Made by a program: the position numbers and the translations under genes. Below, in pieces: positions 1-5,350 of a stretch of 20,236 nt of DNA (position 1 is its first letter; the number at the start of each line of letters is the position of its first letter). The stretch lies in IMG/VR virus record IMGVR_UViG_3300040807_001367, positions 1 to 20,236 of that record. One strand, given 5' to 3'. Origin of the DNA: a virus. Below the pieces are notes generated by a model that worked only from the letters and a program-made list of their open reading frames with translations, searched no databases and was not told the DNA's origin.

Positions 1-36
1 GTGATCACCAAGAAAGGGTCGCCGGTTATGACTGTA

Positions 37-261
37 TCAAAAGTGTACAATGTGCGTTTCCCCCCGTGCGATTGCCGCATAAGCGTCTATGATCGATTGG
101 TTCACCACGTCAAATTCGGGGTCGTCGAATTCGAGATGGTGTAAATCTTGACGCTGTTGGTTGATGAAATGGTCGATCGGGGTCACGCGTGGATCGTCGA
201 TAACGTCGCCGTTTTCGTTCAACCATTGATTGTTGGTTAGGTCGTAGTGATATGTGGTCAT
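37..261 (-). CDS. Small early-region protein, unknown function (74 aa)
   Basis: I do not recognise this protein. It is acidic and soluble-looking, begins MTTYHYDLTNNQWLNENGD and has no signal peptide or membrane segment. The ATG lies 3-8 bases downstream of a GGAAAGGGAACC purine-rich ribosome site, and the same leader type recurs before its upstream neighbours. Its ATG overlaps the stop of the gene above it as ATGA, so the two are probably translationally coupled. It is the last gene of the leftward cluster visible here, and the next 36 bases to the window edge hold no visible start codon. Position and size suggest an early, host-modifying type of gene, but that is inference from T7-like layout only. 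Confidence 0.7.
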   Translation of the reverse strand: MTTYHYDLTNNQWLNENGDVIDDPRVTPIDHFINQQRQDLHHLEFDDPEFDVVNQSIIDAYAAIARGETHIVHF

Positions 262-464
262 GATGGTTCCCTTTCCAGCATTGTTTCAAATTGTTCGACC
301 ACGCGGTCGGTGAAATCGGAATTCATAGGCAAGGCCAAATCCAAGAAATACCGCGCGTTATCCAAGGCAAATAAATATTTATCTGTAGTGGCGGCGTATG
401 CGTTGCGCATATCATCATCAATAATTTGGGATAGCGTGTGATTGATGGTCGCTAGGTTGGTCAT
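258..464 (-). CDS. Small early-region protein, unknown function (68 aa)
   Basis: Unrecognised protein, probably largely alpha-helical, starting MTNLATINHTLSQIIDDDMR. The frame is open further upstream to 509, but I chose the ATG at 464 because it follows the AAGGGGAACC ribosome site with normal spacing and because the upstream part would run through the stop of the preceding 32-residue gene. No cysteine pairs, membrane segments or enzyme motifs are visible. It ends in an ATGA overlap with the next gene. The leader GGAACCATCATGAC is shared exactly with that next gene, which suggests a duplicated translation-start segment. Confidence 0.7.
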   Translation of the reverse strand: MTNLATINHTLSQIIDDDMRNAYAATTDKYLFALDNARYFLDLALPMNSDFTDRVVEQFETMLEREPS

Positions 465-475
465 GATGGTTCCCC

Positions 476-574
476 TTAGTTGCTTGCGGTTAGGATTGGG
501 GCGGCCCATAGGCCACCGTAAAGGATGATAAAGATTGACAACGCGCCAATAAGGTCAGTGATGAATTGTTTCAT
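476..574 (-). CDS. 32-residue single-pass membrane protein
   Basis: A very small predicted membrane protein starting MKQFITDLIGALSIFIILYG; about residues 8-26 form one hydrophobic segment. It is supported by its leader, AAAGGGAACCAAACCT before the ATG, which matches the leaders of neighbouring genes at 956 and 1358. Its TAA stop lies directly before the ribosome site of the next gene. The frame is open upstream to 730, but that longer reading would overlap another small gene and lacks a ribosome site. Function is unknown; small phage membrane proteins of this kind often act on the host envelope, which is only a suggestion here. Confidence 0.6.
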   Translation of the reverse strand: MKQFITDLIGALSIFIILYGGLWAAPILTASN

Positions 575-603
575 AGGTTTGGTTCCCTTTGGGTAAGTGT
601 TGA

Positions 604-723
604 TCAATAGGTGATTGTAAACGAGAACAACGCGCGGCGACGGTTCTTGATGAATAGCGCCACCCATAGGTAACGCTTGTTTGTGTCGATGACTGTGCAA
701 CGGTCGGTTACTAGGCTGATCAT
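604..723 (-). CDS. 39-residue basic small protein, coupled to upstream gene
   Basis: Short reading frame starting MISLVTDRCTVIDTNKRYLW, with an arginine-rich stretch (KNRRR) near residues 26-30 and a hydrophobic-aromatic end. Its ATG at 723 overlaps the TGA of the preceding gene as ATGA, the junction type used repeatedly in this phage. It fills what would otherwise be a 146-base gap between two genes. There is no recognisable family. The coupling and gap-filling position support it; its small size and lack of an independent ribosome site leave real doubt. Confidence 0.45.
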   Translation of the reverse strand: MISLVTDRCTVIDTNKRYLWVALFIKNRRRALFSFTITY

Positions 724-956
724 GCTGCACACTCCACTTGGAATAAAAGGTCGTAGTCGTGGACTGTCAGGTAAGCGTCAAAACTTACCCAAAGTTCTGG
801 GGAATAACTGTCCACAAAATCCATGAATTGAACGTAGTCATCACCCTGTAGCCAAAACGACATAGGCTGGTCGGCGTGGTTGCGTGACTGTATTTCGACA
901 CCGTATCCGTGATCAGTGATTAGAATTTTGCCGTTATCAAAGCGTTGTGTAAACAT
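720..956 (-). CDS. Small early-region protein, unknown function (78 aa)
   Basis: Unrecognised acidic protein starting MFTQRFDNGKILITDHGYGV, rich in aromatic residues (FWLQGDDYVQFMDFVDSY), which suggests a compact beta or mixed fold. It has no membrane segment. The ATG follows TTAGAGGAACTAACCC, a ribosome site nearly identical to that of the gene starting at 1358. Its stop overlaps the start of a 39-residue frame. It belongs to the leftward group of small genes, whose place next to the control region resembles the early region of T7-like phages. Confidence 0.7.
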   Translation of the reverse strand: MFTQRFDNGKILITDHGYGVEIQSRNHADQPMSFWLQGDDYVQFMDFVDSYSPELWVSFDAYLTVHDYDLLFQVECAA

Positions 957-983
957 GGGTTAGTTCCTCTAAGGTAAGTGTTG

Positions 984-1358
984 TTAGCAGTTGAACCAAT
1001 CAGCGCAAGCACCTTGGATGTCCATTTCATCCCGTGTGTATGACGCTGTGAAACTATCGCCCCACCAGTGACCCTCTACGGTCTGTGTGTCTGTGTTGAT
1101 CCAGATATTAGGACCACCAAAGGCCACCAACAAACGCGCACCTTTGAATTCGCGGTTGCTATCTAATACCCAATTCACATCCAGAACGTCTGATATATAA
1201 TCAAATCCGCTCAGTGTGTCGGGGTTGCGTGTTTCACACTCAGGACAGAATGGTGACTTGCCAAGGTCGGCCCCGCAGTCAATGCAAGATTCACACTGGC
1301 GACCGTTCTCGATGTCGGCGACGATTGAAAGAACTTGTGATTTGATGTCGGTAGTCAT
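984..1358 (-). CDS. Zinc-ribbon early-region protein, unknown function (124 aa)
   Basis: First gene of the leftward cluster. Residues about 22-42 hold CESCIDCGADLG followed by CPEC, a set of cysteines typical of a zinc ribbon. The C-terminal half contains LVAFGGPNIWINTDTQTVEG and HWWGDS, a pattern I recall from uncharacterised phage and plasmid proteins but cannot name. The ATG follows TTAGAGGAACCAAACCA with good spacing. As the gene nearest the presumed early promoter it would be expressed first, so a role in host takeover or anti-defence is possible but unproven. The long leader of about 450 bases between the candidate promoter and this start is unusual. Confidence 0.75.
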   Translation of the reverse strand: MTTDIKSQVLSIVADIENGRQCESCIDCGADLGKSPFCPECETRNPDTLSGFDYISDVLDVNWVLDSNREFKGARLLVAFGGPNIWINTDTQTVEGHWWGDSFTASYTRDEMDIQGACADWFNC

Positions 1359-1518
1359 TGGTTTGGTTCCTCTAAGGTAATTGTTTCGCTGTAGTCACCA
1401 TTACATAACAGTTACGCTAGCGCAAGTATTAATTTGCATAAATTCGAAAAAAAAATATGGGGTCGCGTGTGTATATATATTTATACTGTGTATCGCGTGG
1501 GGACTGTCGGTGTCTGTC

Positions 1519-1566
1519 GGGTTACTTGTGGTTACCGCGTGGTTTGTTGGGTGACTCGTGGTGACC
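1519..1566 (+). repeat. Pair of 18-bp imperfect direct repeats, 30 bp apart
   Basis: GGGTTACTTGTGGTTACC at 1519-1536 and GGGTGACTCGTGGTGACC at 1549-1566 match at 15 of 18 positions. Each copy itself contains a repeated GGTnAC element. The regular differences suggest protein-binding sites or decayed duplication. No function is known to me. Confidence 0.55.
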
Positions 1567-1588
1567 TTTCGAAAAAAATAAGGCCACC
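1560..1588. other. Hairpin in early leader
   Basis: GGTGACCTT at 1560-1568 can pair with AAGGCCACC at 1580-1588 with one A.C mismatch around an AT-rich 11-base loop. No uridine tract follows on either strand, so an intrinsic terminator is unlikely. In the leftward early transcript it would form a 5' leader stem, possibly an RNase-processing or stabilising structure. Confidence 0.4.
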
Positions 1589-1788
1589 GCCGGAAAAGAC
1601 AAACACAACCAAAACGATAGCGACAACGCCGATCAACGGTCGATCAACCACGATTGATTATTCACCCAACTGTGGGTTGGACCAGTACCACAACGAAATC
1701 AATGACTTGCGTCGATCTGTGTCACTGGACTGTGATACACCCACCCACCACCACGGATCACCAAAGGTTATATAAGGGACCGGAGGCA

Positions 1789-1802
1789 CCCCCCACGGGG
1801 GG
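1789..1802. other. GC-rich palindrome
   Basis: CCCCCCACGGGGGG, a near-perfect inverted repeat with a 4-base centre, sits beside the candidate early promoter in otherwise AT-rich surroundings. It could be a binding site or structural element of the control region. The function is not visible. Confidence 0.4.
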
Positions 1803-1820
1803 AAAGGGAGGGGCAGCGTA

Positions 1821-1850
1821 TATATAAGACCCAACAGATTTTTTTGTCAT
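1821..1850 (-). promoter_or_regulatory. Candidate host sigma70-type early promoter, leftward
   Basis: On the minus strand, ATGACA (1850-1845) matches the -35 consensus TTGACA at five of six positions. A 17-base spacer leads to TTATAT, or an 18-base spacer to TATATA (1827-1821). This is the best -35/-10 pair I find upstream of the leftward early-type genes. It would give a leader of roughly 450 bases before the first start codon. T7-like phages use host RNA polymerase for their early genes, so a promoter of this type is expected here. Confidence 0.45.
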
Positions 1851-1867
1851 TTTAAGCCCAGCTTAAC

Positions 1868-1936
1868 CCAAGCGGTAATCTCGAAGGTATCTCAGCGGTA
1901 TCCTCAAGACATCTGTGAGGTATCTTAGAAATTATC
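1868..1936 (+). repeat. Repeat block 1: 11-12 bp units ending GGTATC
   Basis: Six consecutive units end in GGTAATC, GGTATC, GGTATC, GACATC, GGTATC and ATTATC, with last bases at 1880, 1891, 1902, 1913, 1924 and 1936. Spacing is therefore 11, 11, 11, 11 and 12 bp, about one helical turn. All are in the same orientation. Between this block and block 2 the pattern decays, though GTATC still appears at 1957-1961 and 2008-2012. Confidence 0.75.
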
Positions 1937-2012
1937 GGGAGTCTTAGTTACCTAGAGTATCTTGTGTCTTGGGTAGGGGTATTACCGATAGCCGGTAACT
2001 AGCTAATGTATC

Positions 2013-2098
2013 TAAATCTTAAAGGTAACTTAGAGGTCATCTTAAAGTTATCTTAAAGGGAACTATAGGTATATCTATAGGTATATCTTAGGGGGGTC
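2013..2098 (+). repeat. Repeat block 2: 11-12 bp units, consensus CTTAAAGGTATC
   Basis: Eight units end at 2018, 2029, 2041, 2052, 2063, 2075, 2087 and 2098, at spacings of 11, 12, 11, 11, 12, 12 and 11 bp. Typical copies are TTAAAGGTAAC, TTAGAGGTCATC, TTAAAGTTATC and TTAAAGGGAAC; TATAGGTATATC occurs twice exactly. The CTTAAAG core resembles the CCTAAAG short repeats that flank the terminal repeats of T7, although here it lies opposite to the direction of late transcription. An iteron-type replication or operator array is the alternative. Confidence 0.8.
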
Positions 2099-2116
2099 TC
2101 TCCTAGACACGGTGAA
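2095..2116 (-). promoter_or_regulatory. Phage promoter-like motif, copy A (leftward)
   Basis: Minus-strand TCACCGTGTCTAGGAGAGAC matches copies at 2158-2177 (plus) and 7939-7959 (minus) in the core TCACCGTnnCTAG. It points leftwards through the repeat array towards the early genes and is back-to-back with the plus-strand copy. By position it could be a promoter for the phage RNA polymerase, comparable to the replication promoters near T7 genome ends. No experimental basis is available here. Confidence 0.5.
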
Positions 2117-2157
2117 AAACTCCAAGCACCTTATTTATATGACTTTCTTATCCTTAA

Positions 2158-2177
2158 TCACCGTTACTAGAAAACCC
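2158..2177 (+). promoter_or_regulatory. Phage promoter-like motif, copy C (before glutaredoxin)
   Basis: TCACCGTTACTAGAAAACCC lies 22 bases before the glutaredoxin start on the plus strand and points into the operon. It shares TCACCGTTnCTAG and the trailing AACCC with the copy before mazG. Position, orientation and similarity between two otherwise unrelated gaps make a phage-specific promoter the simplest reading. Confidence 0.6.
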
Positions 2178-2199
2178 TCTAACTTTAAGTGATATCCTT

Positions 2200-2442
2200 A
2201 TGAAACCATATGTAATTATTGGACAACCTAACTGTGTCTATTGTCAGAGAGCCAAGCAGGTTCTTATGGAGAAATACTCTGACTACCAATACTTTGATCT
2301 ATCGACAAACCCGTGGCTCTTGGAGTTATTCAAGATCGCCAAGTTAAAGACAGTGCCTCAAGTGTTTAGCCCTGAGGGTGTTCTTATAGGTGGCTTTGAG
2401 GAACTTGAGATTCACATGCAAACTCAGGGAACCCAAGGATGA
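2200..2442 (+). CDS. Glutaredoxin
   Basis: 80-residue glutaredoxin-fold protein, a thiol-disulfide oxidoreductase. The dithiol active site CVYC is at residues 12-15 after the first beta strand. The cis-proline motif TVP and the GG turn (LIGGFEEL) that shape the glutathione-binding groove follow near residues 52 and 64. Length is normal for small phage glutaredoxins. It heads the rightward operon, with candidate promoter copy C just upstream, and ends in an ATGA overlap with the next gene. Its likely partner is the class II ribonucleotide reductase encoded at 5351-7424, whose C-terminal CSGGSC cysteine pair needs re-reduction after each turnover. That pairing is inferred from family knowledge and co-occurrence. 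Confidence 0.9.
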   Translation: MKPYVIIGQPNCVYCQRAKQVLMEKYSDYQYFDLSTNPWLLELFKIAKLKTVPQVFSPEGVLIGGFEELEIHMQTQGTQG

Positions 2443-2642
2443 TGGTAGAGGTATCTCACCTTGTAGATATAGGTATCTTGATTGTCGTCGGCTACGTCAC
2501 CTTTTCCATCAATAACCTCACTAATCTCCTCATGGATATTGCTGAGAAACACAACAACCTAGCGGCTATGTTCAAGGAATTCTCACAGGCTGTTGTCGAA
2601 GACATGGAAGAAATAGAAAAGGCATTAAATGATCAAAGCTAG
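2439..2642 (+). CDS. Small membrane-anchored protein, unknown (67 aa)
   Basis: Residues about 8-26 (LVDIGILIVVGYVTFSINN) are hydrophobic and could form one membrane helix; the rest is an acidic amphipathic helix (EDMEEIEKALNDQS). I do not recognise it. Start codons at 2439 and 2442 are both possible; both overlap or abut the glutaredoxin stop. It overlaps the thyX start by 14 bases. The coding DNA includes two GGTATCT copies 22 bp apart (2451 and 2473), matching the unit and twice the period of the repeat array upstream. Confidence 0.7.
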   Translation: MMVEVSHLVDIGILIVVGYVTFSINNLTNLLMDIAEKHNNLAAMFKEFSQAVVEDMEEIEKALNDQS

Positions 2643-3252
2643 TTATATTGACCACATGGGGTCTGACCTGTCCGTAGTCAACGCAGCACGGGTGTCGTTT
2701 GGTAAGAAGCACGATAGCTTCCAAGATAAAGATACCAAACTGATCCGCTACCTAGCACGACACAAACACATCTCACCATTCGGTCATGCCTTTGCTTCCT
2801 TCCATGTGAAAGCCCCAGTCTTTGTAGCACGGCAGCTAGTGAAGCATAAGTTTCTACGTTGGAATGAAATCAGTAGACGTTACGTTGATGAAGAACCAGA
2901 GATGTACATGCCAGAGTATTGGCGTGGACGCAGTGCTGACAAGAAGCAAGGCAGCGAAGGTAAAGCTGATACGTTAGTGTCACCACGGTATGCTTACGAT
3001 GCTGCACTGGGTACGTACAAGCAGTTATTATCCGATGGAGTCGCCGCTGAGATGGCTAGGATGGTACTGCCACAGTCTATGATGACTGAATGGTACTGGT
3101 CAGGTTCACTAGATGCCTTTGCCTCAATGTGCCACCTACGCTGCAAACCAGACACGCAGTATGAGAGCCGCCTAGTAGCTGACCAGATCAGTGACAAGAT
3201 GGCTGAGTTGTTCCCTGTGAGTTGGGCTGCGTTGATGGAAGGAAACGAATGA
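2629..3252 (+). CDS. thyX: FAD-dependent thymidylate synthase ThyX
   Basis: 207 residues, close to the usual ThyX length. The enzyme makes dTMP from dUMP using methylene-tetrahydrofolate, FAD and NADPH. The signature region is at residues 72-85: KHKFLRWNEISRRY. Relative to the classical RHRxxSxNExSxRY it keeps H73, N79, E80, the active-site-region S82, R84 and Y85. It has Lys for both Arg of the RHR triplet and Arg for the first Ser. Similar KH variants occur in other phage ThyX proteins as I recall. The N-terminal NAARVSFGK and HxxxSPFGH-like segments also fit the family. The gene overlaps its neighbours on both sides, so it is operonic with glutaredoxin, and it complements the reductase and MazG in supplying dNTPs. 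Confidence 0.92.
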   Translation: MIKASYIDHMGSDLSVVNAARVSFGKKHDSFQDKDTKLIRYLARHKHISPFGHAFASFHVKAPVFVARQLVKHKFLRWNEISRRYVDEEPEMYMPEYWRGRSADKKQGSEGKADTLVSPRYAYDAALGTYKQLLSDGVAAEMARMVLPQSMMTEWYWSGSLDAFASMCHLRCKPDTQYESRLVADQISDKMAELFPVSWAALMEGNE

Positions 3253-3521
3253 TGACTGACGAGAATACCTGCATATCCTGTAGGGAACCCTTATCGGCTC
3301 CCTCAGGTGACGGATGTGCGCTACCGACCGGTCACGCCATAATTGATCTAAATGTACCTTCTAAAGAAGAACGTGATTACCTTACTATGGAACAACAGGT
3401 TTATCAGGACTTCGGGCCTAACGGACTTTTCACCGTTCAGATTGTAACAGCGGCTGTCGAGGATATGATGGAACGTTTAGATGAACTAGAGTCCCGTATA
3501 GATTCACTGAGTGATAAATGA
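3249..3521 (+). CDS. Unknown protein with N-terminal CxxC (90 aa)
   Basis: Unrecognised protein starting MMTDENTCISCREPLSAPSG. C8 and C11, with C23 and H29 further on (DGCALPTGH), could bind a metal. The C-terminal part, from about residue 65 (AAVEDMMERLDELESRIDSL), is a probable coiled coil. The chosen start at 3249 follows GGAAGGAAAC and overlaps the thyX stop as ATGA; an ATG at 3252 would do equally well. It is the last gene of the rightward operon and converges on the terminase gene. No function can be named. Confidence 0.7.
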   Translation: MMTDENTCISCREPLSAPSGDGCALPTGHAIIDLNVPSKEERDYLTMEQQVYQDFGPNGLFTVQIVTAAVEDMMERLDELESRIDSLSDK

Positions 3522-3527
3522 GTTTTC

Positions 3528-3562
3528 GTGGGGGTGTGTTGCTAAAAATACATTACCCCCAC
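3528..3562. terminator. Hairpin between convergent genes
   Basis: GTGGGGGT at 3528-3535 pairs perfectly with ACCCCCAC at 3555-3562 around a 19-base loop. It lies between the rightward operon (stop 3521) and the leftward large terminase (stop 3591), where a two-way terminator is expected. Neither side has a strong uridine tract, so it may instead be a transcript-protecting stem. Confidence 0.4.
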
Positions 3563-3590
3563 TCAGCGACTCTCTCCGCGGCTCTCAGGG

Positions 3591-5300
3591 CTATCTAAAG
3601 GATGTCCATGTGGTTGGCTCTGGTCCGATACTGCGGTTCTTGATACCATTGGGGTTGTTAGCGTTATCTAGAAACTTCTCTAGTTCCTGATCTAACAAGT
3701 CCTGTTTATGGGCCTGTTCACCGGCTACCTCATCCCTATTCATTTGTTCGACGAAATAACCGACTGCCATTGATAAAGCGTCTAGGCGGTCATCGTGTCT
3801 TAGCGACCCTTTCTCTGCCGTGATCCGTGTCATCTGGTAGATAAGCATCTTATGGAACCTGACGGCTTGCTCGTACTTCTGTGCGGTCCTGTAGTCATCT
3901 TCAATGACCTTAGGGTCCATGACAAGTTTATGGCGCATCATGACAGGTTCTAAGGTGTCGATAATACGGCGTTCCTTCTGCTTACTGTGACGAACCTCTT
4001 CGATTAAAACGGGGTGTATCTTACCAAGTACAGGTTGGAGTAGTTTGATAAACATACCGTCGCCAAAGTTGCTCTCGACGACCACATGGTTCACTCCATA
4101 TTTTTTTGCGATATGGCTGAGTTCAGTTAAAGTGGTGTCGTCATAACCACCCGACAAACCCCCACAGGCCACCACGAAAAGATACCCGTTTAGCATCTTT
4201 ACGACGGCGTAACCGGTTTCGTCTGATCCTCGACCACTAGGGTCTATGGACATAACAGTTCCTGAGAACTCCGCAAAGACATCCCCTACGTTCATCGGCG
4301 GGTACATGCGGTCACCACGCATAGCCGCGTTGGGTAGATCGTTTAACGCACGGTCCTCTAGTGGACCCCAAGTAATCCTCAGTGGTCCCTGTTCGTTGTC
4401 GACGGACATGATGATCAAGTCACGAACTTTGAGCGGGAACCTCTCCATATCTGATAGCTGGGTCGATAGCATGAACTGCATCGCAAACCCTGCTTTACCG
4501 TAGGATGCCTCGCGTTGCAGTAGGTCGTTATCGTCAAACCGTAGGGGGTCTGTGGGTGCGCTGGGCTTTAATCCAAGGTTCTTAATATATGGCGCAAGGC
4601 TATCCCCGTATTTCTCCATGTCTTCGTCACTTGGCATACGGGCCGGCCAAATACGACACTCGTAACCACGTTCAGGTAACTTAGCGTACAAGCTATCTTC
4701 TGTCTGAGGTGTCCCCAAGAAGACCACGCGTGACGAGGGCAGGGGCTTCAGAACAGCGTCGAATTCCTTAATCGTCTCAGCTAATTTGTCACGCATCTGT
4801 TGGGTGCCTGAGTTGTTTAGCACTTCAACGTCGTCGGCAATAATTAGGTCTGCACGAGAACCTGTGATCTGCGAAGTGATACCTACAGATTTAACGCTAG
4901 GGGACTGCGAGGCCGTCGCTGGACCAACGTCGAAGCTGATCTTAGACTGTCGTTGTTCTGATCGAGGCTTTAGGTACTCTAGACCCTCAAGTTCCCAGAT
5001 GAGACGTTGACAGAATGTAGAGAAAGCGTCGGCACGTTCCTTGGACGCAGAGACAACCAGTATCTTTGCCTCAGGGTCTTTAAGTAATCTCCATACGACG
5101 TAACCCGCCGTAAGGTGTGATTTACCTACCCCTCGAAAAGCCTGAATGATGGAACGCTTGGGTCCATGCTGCAAGTAGTCTGCGATGTTTAGCTGTACTG
5201 GTGTAGGTTCCGGTAGACCTAAGTGTTTGTGGATATAATAAACGAATATCTTAAAGTCTGACCGTATTTTTTTGTGAAATGGAGTGTCAGGTATTGCCAT
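3591..5300 (-). CDS. Large terminase subunit (T7 gp19-like)
   Basis: 569-residue DNA-packaging motor, close to the 586 residues of T7 gp19. Walker A is FRGVGKS at residues 55-61 and Walker B is LIIADDVE near residue 155. The C-terminal nuclease domain starts near residue 349 with MSIDPSGRGSDETGYAV, an acidic metal-binding motif, followed by VVVESNFGDG and RHDDRLDALSMAV, which has the aspartates typical of the family. The ATG follows AAGGATTCCA with correct spacing. It is the last late gene on this strand. An intrinsic terminator separates it from nrdJ and no promoter motif is seen in the gap, so expression probably depends on read-through. Confidence 0.96.
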   Translation of the reverse strand: MAIPDTPFHKKIRSDFKIFVYYIHKHLGLPEPTPVQLNIADYLQHGPKRSIIQAFRGVGKSHLTAGYVVWRLLKDPEAKILVVSASKERADAFSTFCQRLIWELEGLEYLKPRSEQRQSKISFDVGPATASQSPSVKSVGITSQITGSRADLIIADDVEVLNNSGTQQMRDKLAETIKEFDAVLKPLPSSRVVFLGTPQTEDSLYAKLPERGYECRIWPARMPSDEDMEKYGDSLAPYIKNLGLKPSAPTDPLRFDDNDLLQREASYGKAGFAMQFMLSTQLSDMERFPLKVRDLIIMSVDNEQGPLRITWGPLEDRALNDLPNAAMRGDRMYPPMNVGDVFAEFSGTVMSIDPSGRGSDETGYAVVKMLNGYLFVVACGGLSGGYDDTTLTELSHIAKKYGVNHVVVESNFGDGMFIKLLQPVLGKIHPVLIEEVRHSKQKERRIIDTLEPVMMRHKLVMDPKVIEDDYRTAQKYEQAVRFHKMLIYQMTRITAEKGSLRHDDRLDALSMAVGYFVEQMNRDEVAGEQAHKQDLLDQELEKFLDNANNPNGIKNRSIGPEPTTWTSFR

Positions 5301-5314
5301 TGGAATCCTTAATG

Positions 5315-5343
5315 AAAAAAAGAGGTTCCCTTAGGAACCCCTT
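5315..5343 (-). terminator. Intrinsic terminator after nrdJ
   Basis: On the minus strand AAGGGGTTCC, loop TAAG, then GGAACCTCTT form a 10-bp stem with one G.U pair, running straight into seven T. This is a textbook rho-independent terminator, placed 8 bases after the nrdJ stop and 15 bases before the terminase start. It closes the mazG-DUF1127-nrdJ unit. Confidence 0.88.
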
Positions 5344-5350
5344 GAATTTT

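Larger units (their letters stand above)
1360..2199. other. Non-coding control region, possible genome-end junction
   Basis: About 840 bases with no convincing gene between leftward genes (from 1358) and rightward genes (from 2200). Going rightwards it holds an AT-rich stretch with TATATATATTTATAC near 1471, a pair of 18-bp imperfect repeats (1519-1566), a hairpin (1560-1588), a GC palindrome (1789-1802), an AT-rich candidate host promoter (1821-1850), two blocks of 11-12 bp repeats (1868-2098) and two divergent copies of a promoter-like motif (2095-2177). The only long frame, 1434-1775 on the plus strand, has biased low-complexity content and no ribosome site. T7-like phages have their physical ends between the terminase gene and the early genes, which is where this region lies. 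Confidence 0.75.

Noticed and set aside
1434-1775. 113-codon plus-strand frame in the control region
   Set aside because: It has no ribosome site, contains an AT tract and repeats, and its translation is low-complexity (runs of GV, TT and HHH); more likely non-coding.
2060-2090. T7-type promoter suggested by CTATAGGT
   Set aside because: The similarity to the T7 CTATAGGG core is explained by the repeat unit TATAGGTATATC, and the upstream recognition part of a T7 promoter is absent.
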